Shown here: positions 1 to 6,841 of the stretch, piece after piece
Layout of the letters: every line of letters begins with the position of its first letter
Numbering within the stretch: the first letter of the stretch is position 1
Source of the DNA: Bacteroidales bacterium UBA3623
GTDB taxonomy: Bacteria > Bacteroidota > Bacteroidia > Bacteroidales > UBA932
Length of the DNA stretch: 14,331 bases
Assembly (NCBI GenBank): GCA_002373715.1
Contig: DFLI01000079.1
Coordinates: 1 to 14,331, forward strand
Direction of reading: 5' to 3'
Notes under the pieces: generated by a model
What the model was told of the DNA's origin: nothing
Databases searched by the model: none
Seen by the model: only the letters and a program-made list of their open reading frames with translations
Translations under genes and position numbers: made by a program

Positions 1-641
1 ACCTCTGCCAGGCCGCTGCCGATGGCGGCACCCACCACGCCCATGTCCAGCACGTAAATGAAGATGTAATTAAAAATCACATCCAGCACACACATTCCTA
101 TGCTCAGCATGCTGGGAACCTTCATATTGCCGCTGGCCTGCAGCATGGCCGCGCACATCCAGTCCAGCTGCATAGCCGGCATAAAGAGCGCTATGATAAG
201 GAAGTACTTTCCGGCATCTTCCACTATGTCGGGGCCGCCGCCCAGCCAGTATGGCAGGCTGTGGGAAACGGCCGCGCCAATGAGCGCCAGCACCGTACTG
301 AAGCCCAGTGCCACGGTGATAGCCTGACGCAGAACGCTGCGGGCGCCTTTGAAATCGTTGGCGCCAATCAGGTGCGCCACCTGCACCGAGAAGCCGCTGG
401 AAACGGCAAAGCAGAAGCCGCCCCACAGCCACAGACAGGTACTCACCAGGCCGATGGACGCTCCCGCTGCAGGGCCCAGGTGGCCCACCATGGAAGTGTC
501 AATATACTGCATGAGCACCGAAGACAGCTGCGCCAGAATGGCCGGATAGCTGAGCATCAGGCACAGACGGACCTGCTCCCCCGTAGAGAGGGTGCCGCCA
601 TTGCGAATCTGCTGCAGCAATATGTCTTTGGTCTGGGCCAT
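1..641 (-). CDS. MATE-family multidrug/Na+(H+) antiporter, 3' end cut off by window edge
   Basis: Reading the complement from the ATG at 641-639 gives 213 codons with no stop before the window edge, so the C-terminal half is missing. The protein starts MAQTKDILLQQ and has a hydrophilic N-terminus followed by several hydrophobic segments. Family-typical stretches are visible: a first helix ending in IDTSMVGHLGPAA, a second with GLVSTCLWLWGG, a VQVAHLIGAND loop, MLQASGNMKVPS, and NYIFIYVLDMGVVGAAIGS near the edge. MATE proteins are inner-membrane exporters of about 450 residues with 12 helices that exchange cations for drugs or metabolites; the substrate here cannot be told. The start codon directly abuts the recQ stop (TAG at 644-642), so it is almost certainly co-transcribed and translationally coupled with recQ. 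Family assignment is strong; transport specificity is unknown. Confidence 0.93.
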   Translation of the reverse strand, partial: MAQTKDILLQQIRNGGTLSTGEQVRLCLMLSYPAILAQLSSVLMQYIDTSMVGHLGPAAGASIGLVSTCLWLWGGFCFAVSSGFSVQVAHLIGANDFKGARSVLRQAITVALGFSTVLALIGAAVSHSLPYWLGGGPDIVEDAGKYFLIIALFMPAMQLDWMCAAMLQASGNMKVPSMLSIGMCVLDVIFNYIFIYVLDMGVVGAAIGSGLAE

Positions 642-2504
642 CTATTCGGTATAAGGGGGCACTTCGCCGCGGTCAATGAGTTCCCGCAGCACATCCAGGT
701 ATTTCTCATCGGCCGTGCCAAAAGCCGTCCTCACCTGTTTGAGGGTATAGTTTTTATGGGCCGATATCCACGTCTTCAGCTTGCCCGGCAAATCCTCCGG
801 GCCGGCCTTGGCGGCGCGGCAGACATCGCACTTTCCGCAGGGGGCGCTTTCCTCCTGGCCGAAGTATTTGAGAAGATACTGCGAGCGGCATTCATCCTCT
901 TCCTCTACATATTCAATCATGGCCAGCACCCGCTGGGCGTAGGTGCTGCGGAGCATCTGGTAACGCTGTGGGCTAAGCTGCACATTGCCCGGACGCAACC
1001 TGCTGTGCAGCAGGAACAGCACCGTAGCGTGGTCTGCAGGGATGTAGCGGATGATATGATTGATGCTAAGCTGGTAAAGCAGCTGCCTTAACGTGGCCAC
1101 GCTTACCCCGGAGCGCGATGCCACCGCCTCCTCGTCTATAGGCGCGGGATAGGAGAAAATGCCCGTATAAAGCCGCATGAGGGTTTCCAGCACCTGCGGC
1201 ATGGCCGGGTCCGGAAGGTCTACATTATACAGGGAAGCGCGGTCTACATCTATTTTGATGCGGGTGGGAATGTCCATGTCTTCCGACAGTGTCCAGTGCC
1301 CTTCCCGCTCCATGTATTTCACGGCATAATAAGTGGGAGCCTGCTGCATGCGGTAATGCTTGCAGAACTCCTTGATGTCCCATTTGAGCATGCGGCCTTC
1401 CCCCTCATCGTAGGGAATCTGGAAGAAGATGTGCATCTTCTGATACAGGTCTTCCATATTCTCCAGACTGGGGAACGAAACCTGTTCCAACTGCTTCAGC
1501 CGGGCAGTATCCGTCCCGTTCCAAAGCAGTACGGCATAGGAGGGTTTTCCGTCTCGGCCGGCGCGGCCCGCCTCCTGGAAATAGGCCTCGGGGCTGTCGG
1601 GGACATCGGCATGCACCACAAAGCGCACATCCGGCTTGTCAATGCCCATGCCGAAGGCGTTGGTGCACACCATCACCCGCGTGCGTCCCTCCTTCCATTC
1701 CTTTTGCCTGTCGGCCCTGGTCTGCGGGCCCAGGCCTGCATGATAGTAAGAGGCCGATATGCCCGCGGCCTTCAGGGTTTCCGCCAGTTCCTGCGTGCGG
1801 GCCCGGCTGCGCACATACACTATGCCGCTACCCTGCACCCCTTCGCAGATGCTCCTCACCTGCCCTATCTTGTCCTGCGCCTTGCGCACAATATAACTCA
1901 GATTGGGCCTCTCGAAACCCGAACGCAGCAGGTTCTTTTCTTTGAAGCGAAGGCGTTCCATGATATCCCCTGCTACCAGCGGAGTAGCCGTGGCGGTAAG
2001 GGCAATCACCGGGGCGTCTATCCGCTCCCGCAACTTGCCAATCTCCAGATAGGGCGGCCGGAAATCGTACCCCCACTGGGAAATACAGTGGGCCTCGTCT
2101 ACCACAATGTAGGAAACCTTGAGCACGTCCAGATAGGACTGGAAGAGGCGGGTTTGCAGACGCTCCGGGCTCAAATAGAGGAACTTATAGTCTCCGTAAG
2201 CGGCATTGTTCAGGGCCAGATCCACCTCGTGCCGGGTCATGCCAGCATGGATGGCGATGGCCCGGATGCCCCGGTCCTGGAGGTTCTGCACCTGGTCTTT
2301 CATAAGGGCAATCAGCGGCGTAATCACCAGGCCGATACCCTCCCGCATCAGGCAGGGCACCTGGAAGCAGACGCTCTTACCACCGCCCGTAGGCAGGATG
2401 GCCAGGACGTCCTTCCCTTCCAAAGCATGGTGGATGATTTCCTCCTGCATAGGTCGGAAAGCATCGTAACCCCAGTAAGTATGTAGTACCTCCAATGCGG
2501 TCAT
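642..2504 (-). CDS. recQ: ATP-dependent DNA helicase RecQ (short form without HRDC domain)
   Basis: This 620-residue superfamily 2 helicase unwinds DNA 3'-5' in recombination and replication-fork repair. All helicase motifs are visible: motif 0 FRPMQ (16-20), Walker A PTGGGKS (38-44), the DEAH box (136-139) followed by CISQWGYDFRP, LTATATP (169-175), the ATP-sensing region TNAFGMGIDKPDVRFVVH (281-298), and arginine-finger motif VI QEAGRAGRDG (310-319). The RecQ zinc site is intact with Cys539, Cys556, Cys559 and Cys562, followed only by a short C-terminal tail ending PPYTE. The protein stops near where the HRDC domain would begin in E. coli RecQ, so it lacks or nearly lacks HRDC; I recall such short RecQs in other Bacteroidota. 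The start at 2504 lies 6 nt after a possible -7 element on the minus strand and fits the conserved N-terminus. It heads a two-gene unit with the MATE gene. Confidence 0.97.
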   Translation of the reverse strand: MTALEVLHTYWGYDAFRPMQEEIIHHALEGKDVLAILPTGGGKSVCFQVPCLMREGIGLVITPLIALMKDQVQNLQDRGIRAIAIHAGMTRHEVDLALNNAAYGDYKFLYLSPERLQTRLFQSYLDVLKVSYIVVDEAHCISQWGYDFRPPYLEIGKLRERIDAPVIALTATATPLVAGDIMERLRFKEKNLLRSGFERPNLSYIVRKAQDKIGQVRSICEGVQGSGIVYVRSRARTQELAETLKAAGISASYYHAGLGPQTRADRQKEWKEGRTRVMVCTNAFGMGIDKPDVRFVVHADVPDSPEAYFQEAGRAGRDGKPSYAVLLWNGTDTARLKQLEQVSFPSLENMEDLYQKMHIFFQIPYDEGEGRMLKWDIKEFCKHYRMQQAPTYYAVKYMEREGHWTLSEDMDIPTRIKIDVDRASLYNVDLPDPAMPQVLETLMRLYTGIFSYPAPIDEEAVASRSGVSVATLRQLLYQLSINHIIRYIPADHATVLFLLHSRLRPGNVQLSPQRYQMLRSTYAQRVLAMIEYVEEEDECRSQYLLKYFGQEESAPCGKCDVCRAAKAGPEDLPGKLKTWISAHKNYTLKQVRTAFGTADEKYLDVLRELIDRGEVPPYTE

Positions 2505-2510
2505 AGTCTG

Positions 2511-2518
2511 CTAATATA
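2511..2518 (-). promoter_or_regulatory. Probable recQ -7 promoter element (TATATTAG)
   Basis: On the minus strand the octamer TATATTAG matches the Bacteroidota -7 consensus TAnnTTTG at five of six fixed positions and lies 6 nt upstream of the recQ ATG. No convincing -33 box is visible. It faces away from the ybaK promoter within the same 39-bp gap. The spacing would place the RNA start within a few bases of the ATG. Position and context carry most of the weight. Confidence 0.4.
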
Positions 2519-2523
2519 CTGCT

Positions 2524-2540
2524 TTTTTTCGTATCTTTGT
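2524..2540 (+). promoter_or_regulatory. ybaK promoter, -7 element TATCTTTG at 2532-2539
   Basis: A perfect TAnnTTTG element (TATCTTTG) ends only 4 nt before the ybaK ATG at 2544. A weak -33-like CTG at 2508-2510 lies 21 nt upstream of it. The 17-mer TTTTTTCGTATCTTTGT is repeated exactly before the ABC exporter gene (6820-6836). In Bacteroidota the RNA start lies a few bases after this element, so the transcript should begin at or next to the start codon. Confidence 0.75.
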
Positions 2541-2543
2541 CAC

Positions 2544-3014
2544 ATGCAAGTCCAGAAAACAAACGCAGCCCGGCTGCTGGACGCCGCCGGCATCTCCTAC
2601 ACCCTGGTCCCCTATGAAGTAGATGAGGAACACCTGGAGGCCTCCCATGTAGCCGAACAGCTGGGAGAAGACCTGGACCGCGTATTCAAAACCCTGGTGC
2701 TGCGGGGAGACAAGAACGGTCTGTTCGTGTGCGTCGTCCCCGGTTCCATGGAAGTGGACCTGAAGGTAGCCGCCCGCATCAGCGGCAACAAGAGCTGCGC
2801 CATGATCCATGTGAAGGAGCTCCTTCCCCTCACGGGTTACATCCGGGGCGGCTGCTCCCCCATCGGCATGAAAAAGCCCTTCCCCACTTTTATTCACGAG
2901 AGCGCCCTACTCTGGGACACCATCTACGTGAGCGCCGGCGTCCGCGGCCTGCAAATCTGCATAGCCCCGCAAACGCTCATAGATTTTGTGGGAGCGGGAA
3001 TTTATCCTTTATAA
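2544..3014 (+). CDS. ybaK: YbaK/EbsC-type Cys-tRNA(Pro)/Cys-tRNA(Cys) deacylase
   Basis: This 156-residue protein is the usual length for YbaK, a free-standing editing enzyme that hydrolyses cysteine from mischarged tRNA(Pro) in the cytoplasm. The fold signature is clear: the conserved lysine in VFKTLVL (Lys49, equivalent to the functional lysine of characterised YbaK proteins), the loop VVPGSMEVDLKVAA (65-77 region), and the diagnostic glycine-rich stretch GYIRGGCSPIGMKK (98-111). The C-terminus keeps the usual SAGVRGLQICI segment. There is no signal peptide. The ATG at 2544 was chosen because it gives the canonical N-terminus and sits 4 nt after a perfect -7 element. The gene diverges from recQ and its last 6 nt overlap the end of the oppositely oriented M28-fold gene. 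The assignment is firm; the exact amino acid preference is inferred from the family. Confidence 0.95.
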   Translation: MQVQKTNAARLLDAAGISYTLVPYEVDEEHLEASHVAEQLGEDLDRVFKTLVLRGDKNGLFVCVVPGSMEVDLKVAARISGNKSCAMIHVKELLPLTGYIRGGCSPIGMKKPFPTFIHESALLWDTIYVSAGVRGLQICIAPQTLIDFVGAGIYPL

Positions 3015-3995
3015 CACCTTATCCAGCCAGCGGAAGATGAGGCGGATGCGGTCTTTGAGGATTTCGTAATCCAGGGAGTCCGGTTTGTCTTCGGGTTTGT
3101 TGTTCAGGAGCGTGATGCCGGAAGTGAACATGACGGCGGAAATGCCGTGCTCCAGGAACACGCGCTGGTCACTGATGCGGCGGTAGAACAGGCGGGTGAA
3201 GTCCTTGCTGCCGTAATAGTCGTAGCCCAGTTCAAAGCCAAAGCCGGGTTCTCGGTTGGCGCTTTCCAGGGAACTCCGGCGTCCGGTGGCATCCTCGGAA
3301 AGCATCATGAGGTAGCGGCCGTTGCCCTCGGTGAGAGGAGCCTGCACAGAGCCCAGCTGGTCCAGATTCACAACAAGGTCTATCTGGGAAGCGCTCACGG
3401 GCTGCCCGGAAACAGGATCCAGAAGTTTGCCGGCCGATATCTGCCGCCAAAGCTCTTCGGCGCCGGCCTGGTTCTTATCTTTGGCATCCAGGGCCACCAC
3501 AATGAGTCCGTGCCTGTAAATCTTGCGGCAGGTATTCATGTGGGTGACCATCTCGGTCAGTTGCAGGAGGGCGGCTACGCCGGAAGCGTTGCTGTCGGCC
3601 CCGGGATAAAAACGGCCGTTGAGAGTACCCAGATTGTCAAAGTGGGCCATAAGCACCACATAGCGGGAAGGGGTGGCGCTGCCGGGAATAAGACCGATAA
3701 CGTTGCGGGCCAGCCCGTCGTTGGTGTTGAAGCCATGCATCCAGGCGCCTCCCAGGGGCTTAAGGCCCAGCACACGGAAGTTGCCTTCCAGCCAGGCTGC
3801 GGTTTTGCGGCCGCCATCCGTGCCGGTGGCGCGGCCTCCCAATTCTTCCGAACAGAGATATTCCACATTGCTGCGGATATTGTCCTGATTCAGAACCTGA
3901 TCTGCATTGATGGGGCTGATGGTGTAGCGCTGAGCGGCGGCCGGAACGCACACCGTCAGAAAAAATATTATGAAATAATTTCTTATCTTTGTCAT
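3009..3995 (-). CDS. Secreted M28-fold peptidase homologue with degenerate active site
   Basis: The best start is the ATG at 3995-3993, giving 328 residues with a signal peptide (MTKIRNYFIIFFLTVCVPAAAQ, cleavage after about residue 21-22); an upstream in-frame ATG at 4064 would put 23 charged residues before it. The M28 zinc aminopeptidase fold is recognisable: RYVVLMAHFDNLG (His118, Asp120), YPGADSNASGVAALLQL (130-146), a beta strand VVALDAKDKNQAG, VVNLDQLG (Asp212), SDQRVFLEHGISAVMF (275-290), and a tail NNKPEDKPDSLDYE. Compared with active M28 enzymes, the bridging Asp is Ser135, the catalytic/ligand Glu-Glu pair is Lys172-Asp173, and the last His ligand is Gln277; only His118 and Asp212 remain as canonical ligands. 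It is therefore probably not a normal zinc aminopeptidase. It may be a non-catalytic exported protein, binding or structural. It converges on ybaK and diverges from the TPR gene. Family call strong, function unknown. Confidence 0.88.
   Translation of the reverse strand: MTKIRNYFIIFFLTVCVPAAAQRYTISPINADQVLNQDNIRSNVEYLCSEELGGRATGTDGGRKTAAWLEGNFRVLGLKPLGGAWMHGFNTNDGLARNVIGLIPGSATPSRYVVLMAHFDNLGTLNGRFYPGADSNASGVAALLQLTEMVTHMNTCRKIYRHGLIVVALDAKDKNQAGAEELWRQISAGKLLDPVSGQPVSASQIDLVVNLDQLGSVQAPLTEGNGRYLMMLSEDATGRRSSLESANREPGFGFELGYDYYGSKDFTRLFYRRISDQRVFLEHGISAVMFTSGITLLNNKPEDKPDSLDYEILKDRIRLIFRWLDKVL
3984..3991 (+). promoter_or_regulatory. Promoter -7 element of the TPR-walJ unit (TATCTTTG)
   Basis: A perfect TAnnTTTG element on the plus strand lies inside codons 2-5 of the divergent M28-fold gene, 35 nt before the TPR gene ATG. 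The predicted 5' leader is about 30 nt, longer than at the neighbouring genes. No clear -33 box is present; the upstream stretch is A/T-rich. Confidence 0.6.
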
Positions 3996-4001
3996 TTGGC
4001 G

Positions 4002-4009
4002 CGAAATTA
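4002..4009 (-). promoter_or_regulatory. Possible -7 element of the M28-fold gene (TAATTTCG)
   Basis: On the minus strand TAATTTCG matches TAnnTTTG at five of six fixed positions and ends 6 nt before the M28-fold ATG at 3995. It overlaps the predicted leader of the divergent TPR gene, so the two promoters face each other across about 10 bp. No -33 box is evident. Confidence 0.35.
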
Positions 4010-4026
4010 GATATTTCGTAGCTGAA

Positions 4027-6021
4027 ATGAAAATTTTTTTGATGAAATTCCGTCCGTTAGCCATACTTTTGGCCTTGCTGCTGCCTGTTGCAGCGCATGC
4101 CCAGTACGATAAAGACGTCTTCTCCTTCCGGGGCCGCAGCGCCCTTCAGGACGGGCGCCTGAGCGAAGCTGTGGCCAACTTCAACGTCCTGGCCCAGCTG
4201 GACTCCACCGACTATTGGACCTTCTTCTACCGCGGCATTGCCAAGTATAACCTGGGAGATGTGCGCGGTGCCAAGGCAGATTTCTCCACCGCCGTGCGCC
4301 TCAATCCGGTTTTCACCTCCGGTTACCATTATCGTGCCATTACGGAAAGCCGCACAGGCAATTACGACGCTGCCCTGAAGGATTTGGAGCAGGCCATCCG
4401 GCTGCGTCCCGGATCGGCCGGACTGTACTTCACCCGCGGCGTCACCTATTTCCTGAGCCGTCAGTTTGAGCGCGCCGTTACCGATTTTGACAAATACATC
4501 CGCCAGGAACCTAAAGACCCCGCTTCCTATCTGAACCGCGGCGCTTCCTATCTGTTCCTTGGAGATACCACCAAGGCTTTGGCCGATTATAACCAGGCCA
4601 TTAAGATAGACCGCTTTGAGCCGGAGGGATACCTTCGCCGCGGCGGCCTGGAAGCCTCCCGCAAACAGTACCCGGAGGCCATTCAGGACCTGAACAAAGC
4701 TATTGAACTGGATTCTACCATGACGCTGGCCTACTTCCAGAGAGCTTTGGTGCAGGCCGACCAAGGGGAACTGAAGGATGCCATGAAAGACCTGAATACC
4801 GTGCTCAAATACGAACCCGGTAACGCCCTCACCCTTTACAACCGAAGCCTCTTAAGCGCCCAGGTTGGAGATTATGAGGGCGCCCTGGAAGATATGGACC
4901 GCGTCATTGCCATTAATCCCGGCAACGTTTTGGCCTATTTCAACCGGGCCGGTTATTTCATTGAAATGCAGCGCTGGGATGATGCTCTGGCCGATTATAA
5001 CAAGGCCATTGAGCTGTATCCGGACTTTGCCAAGGCCTACCAGAACCGCGCATACGTGGAGTTGCAGATGGGTATGACCCGCGCCTCCAAGGAAGACTAC
5101 CGCATAGCCCGCCGCAAGGTGGCAGAATACGAGCAGGCCACTTCCGGAGGGGCCGATTTTTCCGACACCACCAAGAAATACAGCAACCTGCTGGCCTTCG
5201 ACGCTGAATTTGCCCGCAGCGGAGGCTTTGAGGACGAGATGTTGCGCCACAGGGATGTGGACATAAACCTGAAGCCGCTCTACCGCTTTGCCGTGGTGGA
5301 AACGGCCGACAACGCCAACTATGCGCTGGCGCACCGCTACGAGAACCGCCTGCTGGACGCCTTTATTGCAAGCGCCCCGCTGCCGGTGGCCATTACCGCA
5401 GGCAGCAACCAGCTGTCGGCCCTTTCTCCTGTGCTCACCCAGCCGGTGAACAACGAATTCTTCAAGGGCCTGCAGGATGTGGGGCTCAAGCAGTATTCAT
5501 CGGCCCTGCTGCATTACACCAATGCGGTGAAAGCCGAAGAATCAGACCCTTACGCCAATTACTATAAGGCGTTCTACCTGATGAACCGCGGCGCCCTGAG
5601 GGCGGAGATGATTGAATTCATCGCTTCCTTCGAGTCCAATGTGCAAACCCTTACCATGGACGACAGGGGCAACACCCGGGCCCGTGTAAGGGAGCAGGTG
5701 AGCCGCGAGTACGATTATACCGAGGCTCTGGCCGATATGGAATCGGCCGCCAACCTCCTGCCTTCCTTCCCTTATATCCAGTTCAATCTGGGCAATCTGT
5801 ACTGCCTGAGCTCCCGCTTTGTGGAAGCCATAGACAGTTACGACAAGGCCATCCGCCTGTATCCCTGGATGGGCAGCGCCTACTTTAACAGAGGCCTGGT
5901 GCTCATCTATCTGAAGGATAAGGAAAAGGGTTGCATAGACCTTTCCCGTGCGGGAGAACTGGGTGTGGAAGACGCCTACAGCGTCATTAGCCGGTACTGT
6001 GAGGAGGAGCAGCGTCCATGA
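4027..6021 (+). CDS. Secreted tetratricopeptide-repeat (TPR) protein
   Basis: This is a 664-residue exported protein. The N-terminus carries a signal peptide with an AHA-Q cleavage site near residue 25; translation could start at 4027 or at the second ATG at 4042 (residue 6), and both leave the signal intact. Residues from about 28 to 365 form roughly ten TPR units with a 34-residue period; the typical pattern is YxNRGxxYxxLGDxxxALxDYNxAIxxDP, for example at 165-198, 301-334 and 335-368. Residues 370-475 do not look like TPRs and I do not recognise them. TPR-like helices return at about 476-515 and 565-650, the last two being clear (583-616, 617-650). TPRs mediate protein-protein contacts, so a periplasmic scaffold or assembly role is likely; no enzyme motif is seen. 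The stop overlaps the next ATG (ATGA), coupling it to the walJ-like gene. Confidence 0.93.
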   Translation: MKIFLMKFRPLAILLALLLPVAAHAQYDKDVFSFRGRSALQDGRLSEAVANFNVLAQLDSTDYWTFFYRGIAKYNLGDVRGAKADFSTAVRLNPVFTSGYHYRAITESRTGNYDAALKDLEQAIRLRPGSAGLYFTRGVTYFLSRQFERAVTDFDKYIRQEPKDPASYLNRGASYLFLGDTTKALADYNQAIKIDRFEPEGYLRRGGLEASRKQYPEAIQDLNKAIELDSTMTLAYFQRALVQADQGELKDAMKDLNTVLKYEPGNALTLYNRSLLSAQVGDYEGALEDMDRVIAINPGNVLAYFNRAGYFIEMQRWDDALADYNKAIELYPDFAKAYQNRAYVELQMGMTRASKEDYRIARRKVAEYEQATSGGADFSDTTKKYSNLLAFDAEFARSGGFEDEMLRHRDVDINLKPLYRFAVVETADNANYALAHRYENRLLDAFIASAPLPVAITAGSNQLSALSPVLTQPVNNEFFKGLQDVGLKQYSSALLHYTNAVKAEESDPYANYYKAFYLMNRGALRAEMIEFIASFESNVQTLTMDDRGNTRARVREQVSREYDYTEALADMESAANLLPSFPYIQFNLGNLYCLSSRFVEAIDSYDKAIRLYPWMGSAYFNRGLVLIYLKDKEKGCIDLSRAGELGVEDAYSVISRYCEEEQRP

Positions 6022-6815
6022 TGCGTTTTGTGAGCTTCTCCAGCGGCAGCTGCGGCAATTGTTCCCTCTTGTTAGGCCCCAATTCCGGCATTCTCATCGA
6101 TGCCGGCGTGGGCATCCGCCGCATCAAGAAAGAGTTGGAGGCGCTGCACCTTAGTTACGACAATATATCGGCCATTCTGGTAACCCACGAACACGGGGAC
6201 CATATCCGTTCCCTGGGGTCTTTCTGCAAGCGCGTATCGGCCCCTGTCTGGACAACGCCCACGCTGCACGAAACCCTGTTGCGTCATCCCTTTACCCGAG
6301 ACTGGGTGGGTGCTTGCCGGCAAGACTTGCAAAGCGGTGTCTGGAACCCCGTCACGGAGGATTTTGACGTGCAGTATTTCGTGGTTCCGCACGATTCCAC
6401 CCAGTGCATTGGCTTTGCCATCCGCTGCGGGGAAGAGCTCTTCGTACTTATGACGGATATGGGTCACACCACCGACGAAGCCATTCATTGGGCCTCCCTG
6501 GCCACCACGGTGGTAATTGAATCCAATTACGACCTGGGTATGCTTATGGGCGGAGACTATCCCCAGGTACTCAAAGACCGCATTTCGCACGGTATTGGCC
6601 ACCTGTCCAACGACGCCTGCGCCCAGGCCATTCCACGCTTCCTGAACCCCAGCCTTCGCAATCTTTTCCTCTGCCACTTAAGCGGCAATAACAACACCCC
6701 CGAACTGGCCTACGAAAGTGCCCGCGAGGCCCTTGAGGCTGCCGGCGTAGAACCCGGCACCGTGAACCTCCGTGTGCTCAAGCGCGGCATAGCTTCGCCG
6801 CTGCTGACTTTATAG
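6018..6815 (+). CDS. walJ: WalJ/YycJ (VicX)-type metallo-beta-lactamase-fold hydrolase
   Basis: The 265-residue cytoplasmic protein matches the WalJ/YycJ branch of the metallo-beta-lactamase superfamily over its full length. Visible family marks are the start RFVSFSSGSCGNCSLL, the metal site THEHGDH (His57, His59, Asp61, His62), His125 in VVPHDS, Asp147 in LMTDMGH, ESNYDLGML, RISHGIGHLSND (His195) and FLCHLSGNNNTPELA (His220), so all metal ligands appear intact. In Firmicutes the gene accompanies the WalRK cell-wall regulators and has been linked to nuclease activity and genome/cell-wall homeostasis; which applies here is unknown. The start is ambiguous: ATG at 6018 overlaps the upstream TGA, and a second ATG follows at 6021. 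There is no promoter of its own, so it depends on the TPR gene's transcript. Confidence 0.92.
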   Translation: MMRFVSFSSGSCGNCSLLLGPNSGILIDAGVGIRRIKKELEALHLSYDNISAILVTHEHGDHIRSLGSFCKRVSAPVWTTPTLHETLLRHPFTRDWVGACRQDLQSGVWNPVTEDFDVQYFVVPHDSTQCIGFAIRCGEELFVLMTDMGHTTDEAIHWASLATTVVIESNYDLGMLMGGDYPQVLKDRISHGIGHLSNDACAQAIPRFLNPSLRNLFLCHLSGNNNTPELAYESAREALEAAGVEPGTVNLRVLKRGIASPLLTL

Positions 6816-6819
6816 CGGA

Positions 6820-6836
6820 TTTTTTCGTATCTTTGT
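6820..6836 (+). promoter_or_regulatory. Promoter of the ABC exporter cluster, -7 element TATCTTTG at 6828-6835
   Basis: In the 26-bp gap after the walJ-like stop lies TTTTTTCGTATCTTTGT, identical over 17 nt to the ybaK promoter. The -7 element ends 6 nt before the ATG at 6842, so the mRNA should be leaderless or nearly so. A weak -33-like CTG lies 21 nt upstream (6804-6806), the same spacing as at ybaK. Confidence 0.75.
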
Positions 6837-6841
6837 AGGAT

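Noticed and set aside
261..1091. 276-codon plus-strand frame across the MATE/recQ junction
   Set aside because: Both minus-strand genes are firmly identified here; this frame is an antisense shadow.
1296..2486. 396-codon plus-strand frame opposite recQ
   Set aside because: It lies wholly within the well-supported recQ gene and has no promoter, family motif or membrane pattern.
3009..3995. Glutaminyl cyclase instead of peptidase homologue
   Set aside because: Secreted cyclases share the M28 fold but need Asp, Glu and His zinc ligands; here the corresponding Asp and His are Ser135 and Gln277.
3147..4010. 287-codon plus-strand frame opposite the M28-fold gene
   Set aside because: Shadow frame; the minus strand encodes a signal peptide and clear M28 fold motifs.
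3996..4064. Upstream ATG at 4064 as start of the M28-fold gene
   Set aside because: It would add 23 residues before the signal peptide and run through the divergent promoter region and TPR start; the ATG at 3995 gives a clean export signal.
6783..6825. Intrinsic terminator between the walJ-like and ABC genes
   Set aside because: Only a 5-bp stem inside the coding end is found, about 19 nt from the T-run; the T-run is better explained as part of the promoter shared with ybaK.
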